DNA of 64,000 nucleotides from positions 1,471,119 to 1,535,118 of the forward strand of contig UESW01003880.1 of assembly GCA_900491605.1 (NCBI GenBank). Direction: 5' to 3'. Each line of letters opens with the position of its first letter. Within the stretch, counting starts at the first letter, position 1. Shown here in pieces: positions 52,991 through 62,558 of the stretch. Under the pieces are notes generated by a model that was given only the letters and a program-made list of their open reading frames with translations, did no database searches and was not told where the DNA came from. Origin of the DNA: Calamus simplicifolius (Eukaryota > Streptophyta > Magnoliopsida > Arecales > Arecaceae). The position numbers were made by a program, and so were the translations under genes.

Positions 52991-55300
52991 CGGTCAGAGG
53001 AAGTGCTACATACAGACTTTCTAGGCGCCTGCTTCTTGCCAGCCATAGGCTCACTAGCTGGAATAGGAGGGAGGTGGGAAATATTATGAGGCAAGTAGAA
53101 CAAGCGGAGTCTATTATCTCTTCTCTACAAACCAAGGAGGATCAGGAGGGATTTCTTCACGATACGGATCTCTCCACCCTCAGTGCCACCTTAGCCATCC
53201 ACCACTCTCTTATGTTGCAGCAGGAAACTTATTGAAGGCAAAGGTCTCGCATTCAGTGGATTATGGAGGAAGATAGCAATACAAGATTCTTATATCAGAC
53301 TACTTTACGGCGCCATTCGGTGAATTGCATCAGGCGTTTAGATGATGATGAGGGCCACTCAGTGGATGATCCGCAAGCGATCAGGGATCAGCTTCTTCAC
53401 TTCTTTCAATCCAGATGGACCGAGATGTCAGGGGATGGGTTCCCAGTTTATCCTGCTCAGCCTTCATGCAAGGTCTCTGATGTGGAGAATGATATTCTTA
53501 TCAGGCCTTTCTCCACGGAGAAGATTTGCATTACTTTATGGGAGCTGGGTCCGGACAAGGCCCTGGGCCCTGACGGGTACCCGCCCTTATTCTTTCGCCA
53601 TTATTGGGACATAGTTGGTCTGGACATGGTCTCCGCTATCCAGTCTGTATTTCAGGCCACTCATATGCCTTCTGACTGGAAGCAGACTCTTGTCACCCTG
53701 GTACCTAAACGTACTGATGCGTCCTCTCCCCTGCATTTCTGGCCTATCAGTATGTGCACCACATTATATAAAATTTGTGCTCAGCTTTTGGTTACCCAGA
53801 TGGCTTCAGTTATCCGTCGTCTCATCTCTCAGGAGCAGGGTGCTTTTCTTAGGGGGCGTAGTATCACCAACAACGCCCTATTGGCTCAGGAGTTTATGTA
53901 TGACCTTCAGAGAGCCTCGAGACATCAGTGTCTCATGGCTATCAAGCTTGATATGGAAAGAGCTTTTGATAGACTGAGGTGGGACTTTCTTTGTAGCACT
54001 CTGCATGAGTTTGGATTCCACGGGACTTTTGTTGACTGGGTGATGGAGTGTGTCCAGAGGCCATCGTTCTCCCTTCTGATTAATGGGGATCGGACGGAGT
54101 TCTTCCATTCGGCGACTGGTCTGAGGCAGGGATGTCCTCTTTCTCCATTCTTGTTCATCCTCTCTGCTGATGCTCTGTCCTGGGAGCTTGCTATGGTGAC
54201 GCGGACTTTTGCTATTGACCCATATGCTGCGAGCCCCCATGGACCTTCGCTGTCTCATTTACTTTTTGCTGATGACTGTCTCCTGCTGGGGAAGGCCTCT
54301 ACCAGTAATGCCACCATCTTTGCGTCCATTCTTCATTCCTATTGTCGGGATTCGGGTCAGTGTGTTAATCTCAGCAAGTCGCTGATTTGCTTCAGCCCGA
54401 GGACGACCTCTGCTATGAAGAGGTCTATATCTCAGATTATGGGGATCCATGCTCAGTCCGATCGGATGTCCTACTTGGGGATACCGATCATTGGGAGACG
54501 GCCACGGTGCTCGGACTTTAGCTTTCTAGTGAGATGGATCCATGATCATCTGGATGGCTGGCAGGTGTCTGGCCTTTCTATGATGGCGCGGATTACATTG
54601 ATCCGTTCTGTGCTTTCCTCGATGCCTTGCTATCTCTTATCTAATACTGCCATTCCGCTGGCATGCCTACAGAATATTGAGAGATACTTTCAGGATTTTC
54701 TCTAGGCATCGATGCAGGATGGCCACGGTATTCATCTCTTGGCTTGGGATACTGTTTGTTTGCCATTGGCTGAGGGTGGACTCGGCATCCAGTCGCTGTT
54801 GGTCAGAAGAGAGGCTCTGACAACAAGGCATGCCTCCCGGTTCCTGCTTGATCTGCATTGCCTATGGAGTTCCTTCATGCGAGCCAAGTACGGTAGCTGG
54901 AATTCTTCTACTCTTTCTCAGTCTAATCGGGGGCATTCCTTTTATTAGAAAGAGGTCTGTCGATATGCTCCGACTATCTTGAACTGTACCTCTTGGATGA
55001 TTGGTGACGGTACCTCAGTGGACGCCATTCAGGATACGTGGATTGCCGACCTCCCCTGTCTCAGTGGCCGACCTTTGTTTGCCCAGACATTCCTTATGGT
55101 ATGTGTGTTAGTGGCCTTATTTCCTCGGATTGCTCTACCTAGTCACATTCTCGGGTGTGCAGCTTTTTCGGGACTGAGCTCTGTCGATGCATTCTCTCTA
55201 TCCCTCTTTCTTCGGGTGCTAGTACTGATACCAAGGTGTGAAGGAGATCTTTCTTGCCTCGTGCTCCCATGAGGGACCTTTTGTCTATGTTCAGAGACTA
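52991..55300 (+). pseudogene. L1 ORF2: reverse transcriptase
   Basis: Same frame as the endonuclease. RT motifs: G-P-D-K-A-L-G-P-D-G-Y-P, T-L-V-P-K, I-S-Q-E-Q-G-A-F-L-R-G-R, A-I-K-L-D-M-E-R-A-F-D-R, G-L-R-Q-G-C-P-L-S-P and the catalytic F-A-D-D (54265-54276). A usual F-R-P-I-S reads F-W-P-I-S. Stops at 53233, 54703 and 54946. The frame changes between 55272 and 55371. Confidence 0.94.
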
Positions 55301-55339
55301 CCCTCAGGAATCGATGGATTGGGACTGGATTTGGCATCT

Positions 55340-56342
55340 GCTTGTTCACCTTAAAGTGAGACTTTTCATCTAGAAGCTGGCTTGAAAAATTTTTCTTACA
55401 TGCTCCATTCTATCGCGTCGTGGTCTGAGTATATTGCCCACTTATCCAGTGTGTGGTATTGAGGAGGAAACAGTCGATCATGCTATATTCTATTGTGCTA
55501 GGGTTAGACAGATTTGGCAACTCTCTGGTGCTTGTCCCTGGGTGGACTATTCTGACTCCTACCGTATTTCTTTCCTGAGACTATTGAAGCAGCGAATTGG
55601 GAGGGGTACTCATTAGTGGGGTCCTTTATGGGCTTATATTGCTTATCGGATATGGCTATCCCGGAATCAGATTCTGTTCTCGGACATGGTTCTTCCTCCT
55701 CACAGGGTTCTCAGGGCTGCTGCTTCTCTTTATGCTGAGTATACCTCCCATCAGGGGTCCTTTGATTTTGCGAACCTTGGTCACTGGGACTCCCCTGCTG
55801 CTGCGGCAGCAAACCGACGTATGATTTTTATTTCTTGGGAGCCCCCTCCACTAGGATTTGTCAAAATTAACTTTGATGGGAGTGTTCGCGGCAGAAGTGC
55901 TGGATCAACTTATGTTATTCAGGATGCGGATGGTAGGATGCTGGCTGCAGGGGGTTTTGGTTTTCTTGATTCCTCGGTGCCTCTGACCGAGCTCTATGCG
56001 GCATGGGCGGGTATATCTTATGCTGTTCGAATCTTGGGCATCCGCAGTCTCATCATTGAAGGTGATTCTAGTACTGTTATTCGATGGATCCGTCAGGAGC
56101 ACAGTTTCCATCTGCCTCCTATCCCTTTATTATGTGACATCCGCTTTATGACTTTGGAGGTACCTAACATCCAGATTCACCATGTCTACCGTGAAGCTAA
56201 TGCTGTTGCAGACTGGATTGCTGTAAGAGTGGCCTTTCACTATGGTTATTGGAGATGGAAACCGAGAGACTTTTGCCCTTTGATTTTATCTCAGTTATTA
56301 GCTTATGATATATCGGGTCTAACCCGACCTAGGATGGTGTGA
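55340..56342 (+). pseudogene. L1 ORF2: C-terminal zinc-binding region and RNase H
   Basis: The new frame carries the zf-RVT block (R-L-F-I-x-K-L-A, then C-G-I-E-E-E-T-V-D-H-A-I-F-Y-C) and a plant-type RNase H: V-K-I-N-F-D-G-S-V, L-T-E-L-Y-A-A, I-I-E-G-D-S-S-T-V and V-Y-R-E-A-N-A-V-A-D. Stops at 55371, 55383 and 55614. Ends TGA 56340-56342, 16 bp before the A-run. Confidence 0.92.
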
Positions 56343-56366
56343 ACCACCGTTTGTACCAAAAAAAAA

Positions 56367-56378
56367 AAGAAGCGTGTT
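56367..56378. other. L1 target-site duplication, right copy
   Basis: AAGAAGCGTGTT directly after the A-run (56358 on); then unrelated sequence. Confidence 0.85.
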
Positions 56379-56582
56379 GGTGGCTTATTGCGAGTCCTTG
56401 TTTAGCTAGAATTATTTTCTTATTTATTATTTAATTATCCATTGTTTTTCTAGTTTGTTATCTCCATGTTATCTAAGTTAAGATAAGCATTTTGTCTTTA
56501 GTGAGATAATTAGAGCAAAGAGATTTTAAATAAACAGTCGACTTGGAGCGAGACTTTGCAAGGGGGTTCTTGGAGTGGAAAC
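56379..56582. other. Unassigned host-side DNA between L1 and LARD2
   Basis: AT-rich, continuous with 49561-50288 once L1 is removed. It resembles LTR R/U5 sequence in composition but has no diagnostic motif. Confidence 0.35.
56578..56582. other. LARD2 target-site duplication, left copy
   Basis: GAAAC, identical to 62554-62558. Confidence 0.9.
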
Positions 56583-57099
56583 TGATGATGCCAAATCACC
56601 GGCCTCGAGAGTGCGGTCGTTTCCTCCAGTGAGCTCCTCGCGCCTGCAAGCAAGTCCCGGGGGCTGGAGATTCCGGCGGGGACCCTTCGATGCTCAAGTC
56701 AGTGGTCTGGGCATCAGCCGTGAGCTTGAGGAAGCTCGAAAGAGAAATAGAGAGATGGCTCCAAGAGAGAGATCTCTCGTTGTGAGCGCTAAGGGGTGTC
56801 ATGAGCATCTTACCCGGTCGGGAGTCCTTCTTACCCATCTTATAGGTGCTTAAGAGTTTGTCTGGCTTGAGTGGTTGGAGCCTTGTAATGATGACCTTGA
56901 TGGGTGAAGTGTCAGAGCTTACGTCTATGAGGCATGGGGTTCAACCACTTTGTCAGAGTATTTAAGGTGAAGGCAGTAATGGCAGAGCTTGCCTCCTTCT
57001 TTGATATGTGACTGCAGGTCAAGTCCCATCAAGGTCAGTGGCTGCAGCTGGTTGGTGGGTCCTGTTCCATCGAAGAAGGGAAAGCAGGGGCCGTCCTCC

Positions 57100-57690
57100 C
57101 TGGCTGGGAGGTGCCGGGGCCGACTAGCTGGGACAGGCCGGGGCCGGCTGGAAGGTGCCGGGGCCGCCTGGCTTGGACAGGCCGGGACCGGCTGGAAGGT
57201 GCTGGGGCCGCCTAGCTGGGACAGGTCGGGGCCGGCTGGAAGGTGCCAGGGCCGCCTGGCTGGGATAGGCCGGGGTCGGCTAGCTAGGCCGGGGCCGCAT
57301 GGCTGAGACAGGCCGGGGCCGGCTGGAAGGTGCTGGGGCCGCCTAGCTGGGGCAGGCCGGGGCCGGCTAGCTGGTGCCGAGGCCGTCTGGCTGGGACAGG
57401 CTGGGGTCGGCTGAAAGGTGCCGGGGCCGCCTGGCTGGGATAGGCCGGGGCCGGCTAGAAGGTCCCGGGGCCGCCTGGCTTGGACAGGCCGGGGCCGGCT
57501 AGCTGGTGCCGGGCCGCCTGGCTAGGACAGGCCGGGGCCGGCTAGCTGGTGCCAGGGGCGCCTGGCTTGGACAGGCCCGGGCCGGCTGGAAGGTGCCGGG
57601 GCCGTTTGGCTTGGACAGGCCGGGGCTGGCTGGAAGGTGCCGGGGCCACCTGGCTGGGACAGGCAGGGGCTGGCTAGGAAGGTGCCCGGG
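57100..57690. repeat. About 42-44 bp GC-rich array in LARD2 left LTR
   Basis: Built on GGTGCCGGGGCCGCCTGGCT and GGGACAGGCCGGGGCCGGCT, about 14 irregular copies with GGAAGGT or AGCTGGT variants. About eight copies are in the right LTR. Confidence 0.88.
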
Positions 57691-57734
57691 CCGCTTTGAA
57701 GTCATCGGCCGTTGGGGCTGCCGGCCTTGGAGGC

Positions 57735-58105
57735 TCGGGGTAGGATGCTGTGAATGGACCCCGAGACCGACGGAGGGTCTCGGGGTAGGATGCTGTCGAT
57801 GCACCCCGAGACCGACGGGGGGTCTCGGGGTAGGATGCTGTCCATACACCCCGAGACCGACAGGGGGTCTCGGGGTAGGATGATGTCCATGCACCCCGAG
57901 ACCGACGGGGGGTCTCGGGGAAGGATGTTGTCCATGTACCCCGACACCGACGGGGGGTCTCAGGGTAGGATGCTGTCCATGCACCCCGAGACCGACGGGG
58001 GGTCTCGGGGTAGGATGCTGTCCTTGCACCCTGAGACTGACGGGGGGTCTCGGGGTAGGATGATGTCCATGCATCCCGAGACCGACGGGGGGTCTCGGGG
58101 GGAGT
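57735..58105. repeat. 45-bp array in LARD2 left LTR, eight copies
   Basis: Unit: CTCGGGGTAGGATGCTGTCC, ATGCACCCCGAGACCGACGG, GGGGT. The unit ends of CTCGGGG and CCCCGAG form a 7-bp dyad across each copy. The right LTR has about seven copies, some with GATGTGGT variants. Confidence 0.9.
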
Positions 58106-58224
58106 GGCCCACGTAGCTATGACGTGGGTGACCAATGCGGAGGTCGAGATGGGTCTTGAAGGTCGAAGCTGGGCTCTGTCAGCTTCCTTCACGGTTCTCT
58201 AACGGCATTGGATCAGCCACATCA

Positions 58225-58240
58225 GATGCCCCTCGCCCCT
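58225..58240 (-). other. LARD2 polypurine tract
   Basis: The minus strand reads AGGGGCGAGGGGCATC immediately before the left LTR, close to the GGAGGGGCATC tract of TAT2. Confidence 0.75.
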
Positions 58241-58289
58241 GAGACGAAGCGGGCCTACCCCAGCAAGGCGAAAGGGGCGTTACCTCCCA

Positions 58290-58910
58290 AGTGGCTGATC
58301 CTCGCCTGATGCAGGGCTTCATGCCCGGCTGGTGCAAGGCTTCAGGTACCGATGGGTGTCGGGCTTCACGCCTGGCTAGTGCAGGGCTTCAGGTGCCGAC
58401 GGGTGTCGGGCTTCACGCCTGGCTGGTGCAGGGCTTCAAGTGCCGACGGGTGTCGGGCTTCACGCCTGGCTGGTGCAGGGCTTCAAGTGCCGACGGGCGT
58501 CGGGCTTTAAGCTTGGCTGGTGCAGGGCTTCAGGTGCCGACGGGCGTCGGGCTTCATGGCTGGCTGGTGCAGGGCTTCGGGTGCCGACGGGTGTCTGGCT
58601 TCATGCCTGGCTGGTGCAGGGCTTCATGTGCCGACGGGTGTCAGGCTTCAAGCCTGGCTGGTGCAGGGCTTCAGGTGTCGACGGGTGTCGGGCTTCACGC
58701 CTGGCTGGTGCAGGGCTTAAGGTGCCGACGGGCTTCGGACTTCATGCCTGGCTGGTGCAGGGCTTCGGGTGCCGATGGGCGTCGGGCTTCATGCCTGGCT
58801 GGTGCAGGGCTTCGGTGCCGACCGGGGTTGGGCTTCATGCCTGGCTGGTGCAGGGCTTCAGGTGCCGACGGGTGTCAGGCTTCACGCCTGGCTGGTGCAG
58901 GGCTTCATGC
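58290..58910. repeat. 47-bp array in LARD2 internal region, about 13 copies
   Basis: Unit: GGTGCAGGGCTTCAGGTGCC, GACGGGTGTCGGGCTTCACG, CCTGGCT, with the dyad CCGACGGGTGTCGG. No coding. Confidence 0.92.
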
Positions 58911-60440
58911 CTGGCTGGCCCAGGGCTTTGGTACCGGCACTTGGGGCCGGCCGGGGCCGTCCCTGCTGGACCTAGACTTTTGTTGCTGAGAGCCGATGAC
59001 ACACTGCTCTACCAGTGGTACACTGGGCTTCATGCCTAGATGGCCCAGGGCTTTGGTACCGGCGCTTGGGGCCGGCCGGGGCCATCCCTGCTGGACCCGG
59101 ACTTTTGTTGATGAGAGCCGGTGGCACACTGCTCTACCAGTGGTACACTGGGCTTCATGCCTAGCTGGCCCAGGGCTTTGGTACCGGTGCTTGGGGCCGG
59201 CCGGGGCCGTCCCTGCTGGACCCAGACTTTTGTTGCTGAGAGCCGGTGGCACACTACTCTGCCAGTGGTACACTGGGCTTCATGCCTAGCTGGCCCAGGG
59301 CTTTGGTGCCGACCGGGGTCGGGCTTCATGCCTGGCTAGCCCAGGGCTTTGTTGCCGATCGGGGCCGGGCTTCATGCCTGGCTGGCCCAGGGCTTTGGTG
59401 CCGGTGCTTGGGGCTGGCCGCGGCCGTCCCTGCTGGACCCGGACTTTTGTTGCTGAGAGCCGGTGGTACACCGCTCTGCCAGTGGTACACTGGGCTTCAT
59501 GCCTGGCTGGCCCAGGGCTTTGGTACCGACCGGGGTCCGGCTTCATGCCTGGCTGGCCTAGGGCTTTGGTGTCGACCGGGGTCGGGCTTCATGCCTGGCT
59601 AGCCCAGGGCTTTGGTGCCGGCGCTTGGGGCCGGCCGGGGCCATCCCTGCTGGACCTGGACTTTTGTTGCTGAGAGCCGGTGGTACACCCCTCTTCCAGT
59701 GGTACACTGGGCTTCATGCCTGGCTGGCCCAGGGCTTTGGTGCCGACCGGGGTCAGGCTTCATGCCTGGCTGGCCTAGGGCTTTGGTGCCGACCGGGGTC
59801 GGGCTTCATGCCTGGCTGGCCCAGGGCTTTGGTGCCGGCGCTTGGGGTCGGCCGCGGCCGTCCCTGCTGGACCCGGACTTTTGTTGCTGAGAGCTGATGG
59901 TACACCGCTCTGCCAGTGGTACACTGGGCTTCATGCCTGGCTGGCCCAAGGCTTTGGTGCCGACCGGGGTCGGGCTTCATGCCTTGCTGGCCTAGGGCTT
60001 TGGTGGTGACCGGGGTCGGGCTTCATGCCTGGCTGGCCCAGGGCTTTGGTGCCGGCGCTTGGGACCGGCCGCAGCCGTCCCTACTGGACCCGGACTTTTG
60101 TTGCTGAGAGCCGGTGGTACACCGCTCTGCCAGTGGTATACTGGGCTTCATGCTTGGCTGGCCTAGGGCTTTGGTGCCGACCGGGGTCGGACTTCATGCC
60201 TGGCTGGCCCAGGGCTTTGGTGCCGGCGCTTGGGGCTGGCCGGGGCCGTCCCTATTGGACCCGGACTTTTGTTGCTGAGAGCCGGTGGTACACCGCTCTA
60301 CTAGTGGTACACTGGGCTTCATGCCTGGCTGGCCCAGGGCTTTGGTGCCGACTGGGGTCGGGCTTCATGCCTGGCTGGCCCAGGGCTTTGGTGCCGGCGC
60401 TTAGGGCCGGTCGGGACCATCCCTGTTGGACCCGGACTTT
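58911..60440. repeat. Composite 46-bp / about 120-bp array in LARD2 internal region
   Basis: A 46-bp unit (TTCATGCCTGGCTGGCCCAG, GGCTTTGGTGCCGACCGGGG, TCGGGC) alternates with a longer block containing GCTTGGGGCCGGCCGGGGCC, GTCCCTGCTGGACCCGGACT, TTTGTTGCTGAGAGCCGGTG and a CAGTGGTACACTGGG dyad. About nine long blocks; the number of 46-bp units between them ranges from none to three. Confidence 0.9.
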
Positions 60441-61130
60441 TGTACGCCAAAGCGAGGTTGGCCTTGGATGTTGATGCAAGGTAGATCTTCCTTGGGCCTT
60501 CCCTCGCATTGGAGGCCAGGATGAGATGTCTGACCGGGAAGAAGCTAGAAACTGGGACGAAGCTGGAGTCCGTTAAGGAAAGCCCCGACAGTTGGCGGTC
60601 ATTGAAGACAAGCGGCTGGGAGAGTCCACTGAGGGTGGACGATTAGGAGATGTTGCCGAGAGGCCCCTTTGCCTAGCTCTTTCTTTGAAGAGATTGATTG
60701 CCCTCGATGCAGAAGCTTGAGAGCAGCTAGAACGAAGTCCGTAAAAGGTCCTAGGCTCGGTTTGGCTCTCGTCTTACTACCACCAGAAATTGACATGCCC
60801 ATAAATCCTTGAGATGACGAATAATGTCTCAAGTTCACCCCTTTTGGAAATTATTCTTCGACCCATGCTGCAGTCCGCCTCTGGTTGATGAAAGCAGCTA
60901 AGGTTGGTGGTGAGTGAGGAGCAGAGAGAATGGTCCCTTGTTGCTCAGTGTGACATGGATGCCCTCCGGCATGATTGGTAAGGACCTTCCGGGCGTGCAT
61001 CACCACCAAAGATTTGACGCTGCCCCCCAGCGTAGCTGGTGGAGACCTCTTGCGCACGGGTCTTCACCATTGTTTAAGAGCTCGGGGAGAGAGGAGTTGT
61101 CGATTGCCGATTCGAAATCTCTCTTACTCC
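60441..61130. other. LARD2 internal leader
   Basis: Non-repetitive region between PBS and array, where an autonomous element would start gag. I see no gag-like reading frame on the minus strand. Confidence 0.5.
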
Positions 61131-61149
61131 CCCCTTCCTGGTGTGCCAA
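61131..61149 (-). other. LARD2 primer binding site
   Basis: The minus strand reads TTGGCACACCAGGAAGGGG, next to the right LTR; two changes from the TAT2 PBS. Confidence 0.8.
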
Positions 61150-61151
61150 TC

Positions 61152-62553
61152 TGATGATGCCAAATCACCAGCCTCGAGTGTGCAGTCGTCTCCTCCAGTG
61201 AGCTCCTCGCGCCTGCAAGCAAGTCCCGGGGGCCGGAGATTTTAGCGGGGACCCTTCGATGCTCAAGTCAGTGGTCTGGGCATCAGCCGTGAGCTTGAGG
61301 AAGCTCGAAAGAGAAAGAGAGAGATGGCTCCGAGAGAGAGATCTCTCGTTGTGAGCGCTAAGGGGTGTCATGAGCGTCTTACCCGGTCGGGAGTCCTTCT
61401 TACCCATCTTATAGGCGCTTAAGAGTTTGTCTGGCTTGAGTGGTTGGAGCCTTGTAATGATGACCTTGATGGGTGAAGTGTCAGAGCTTACGTCTATGAG
61501 GCATGGGGTTCAACCACTTTGTCAGAGTATTTAAGGTGAAGGCAGCAATGGTAGAGCTTGCCTCCTTCTTTGATATGTGACTGCAGGTCAAGTCCCATCA
61601 AGGTCAGTGGCTGTGGCTGGTTGATGGGTCCTGTTCCACCGGAGAAGGGAAAGCAGGGGCCGTCCTCCCCGGTTGGGAGGTGCCGGGGCCGACCAGCTGG
61701 AAGGTGTCGGGGCCGGCTGGAAGGTGCCGGGGCCGGCTGGCTTGGACAGACCGGGGCCGGCTGGAAGGTGCCGGGGCCGCCTGGCTGGGACAGGCCGGGG
61801 CCGCCTGGCTGGGACAGGCCGGGGCCGCCTAGTTGGTGCCGGGGCCGCCTGGCTGGGACAGGCCGGGGCCGGCTGGAAGGTGCCGAGGCCGCCTGGCTTG
61901 GACAGGCCGGGGCCGGCTAGCTGGTGCCGAGGCCGCCTGGCTTGGACAGGCCGGGGCCGGCTGGAAGGTGCCGGGGCCGCCTGGCTGGGACAGGTAGGGG
62001 CCAGCTAGGAAGGTGCCCGGGCCGCTTTGAAGTCGTCGGCCGTTGGGGCTGCCGGCCTTGGAGGCTCGGGGTAGGATGCTGTGAATGGACCCTGAGATCG
62101 ACGGGGGGTCTCGGGGTAGGATGCTGTGAATGGACCTCGAGACCGACAGGGGGTCTCGGGGTAGGATGCTATCCATGCACCTCGAGACCTACGGGGGGTC
62201 TCGTGGTAGGATGATGTGGTCGGGCCCCGAGATCGACGGAGGGTCTCGGGGTAGGATGCTATCTATGCACCCCGAGACCGACGGAGGGTCTCGGGGTAGG
62301 ATGCTGTCCATGCACTCCGAGACCGACGGGGGGTCTCGGGGTAGGATGCTGTCCATGCACCTTGAGACCGATGGGGAGTCTCGGGGTATGATGATGTGGT
62401 TGGGCCCCGAGAGCGATGGGGTCTCGGGGGGAGTGGCCCATGTAGCTAGGACGTGGGTGACCGATGCAGAGGTCGAGATGGGCCCTGGAGGTCGAAGCGG
62501 GGCTCTGTCAGCTTCTTTCATGGTTCTCTAACGGTGTTGGATCAGTCACATCA
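61152..62553 (-). repeat. LARD2 5' LTR (right)
   Basis: TGATGATGCC ... GTCACATCA, 1402 bp. Contains shorter versions of the two internal arrays at 61680-62010 and 62070-62420. Confidence 0.93.
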
Positions 62554-62558
62554 GAAAC
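62554..62558. other. LARD2 target-site duplication, right copy
   Basis: GAAAC directly after the right LTR. Confidence 0.9.

Larger units (their letters stand above)
50289..56366 (+). mobile_element. L1: plant L1-type LINE retrotransposon
   Basis: ORF1 with a DUF4283 domain and zinc knuckle, ORF2 with endonuclease, RT, zinc-ribbon-like and RNase H domains, and a 3' A-run. AAGAAGCGTGTT at 50277-50288 recurs at 56367-56378, a 12-bp target duplication, so the copy is close to full length (about 6.1 kb). ORF1 changes frame twice; ORF2 has at least ten in-frame stops and one frame change. Confidence 0.93.
56583..58224 (-). repeat. LARD2 3' LTR (left)
   Basis: TGATGATGCC ... CCACATCA on the plus strand, 1642 bp. 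Longer than its partner because of extra array copies. The shared U5 block is at about 56640-56705. Confidence 0.93.
56583..62553 (-). mobile_element. LARD2: complete non-coding gypsy-type LTR retrotransposon (5971 bp)
   Basis: LTRs at 56583-58224 and 61152-62553, an internal region of 2.9 kb without gag or pol, minus-strand PBS next to the right LTR and a purine tract next to the left LTR. GAAAC is duplicated on both sides (56578-56582 and 62554-62558). Same PBS type, LTR ends and U5 block as TAT2 and LARD1. Confidence 0.93.

Noticed and set aside
58291..60474. Many ORFs with repeated C-R-A-S-G or A-L-V-P-A-L-G-A
   Set aside because: Array reading frames in LARD2; no start context, no domain, and present on both strands.
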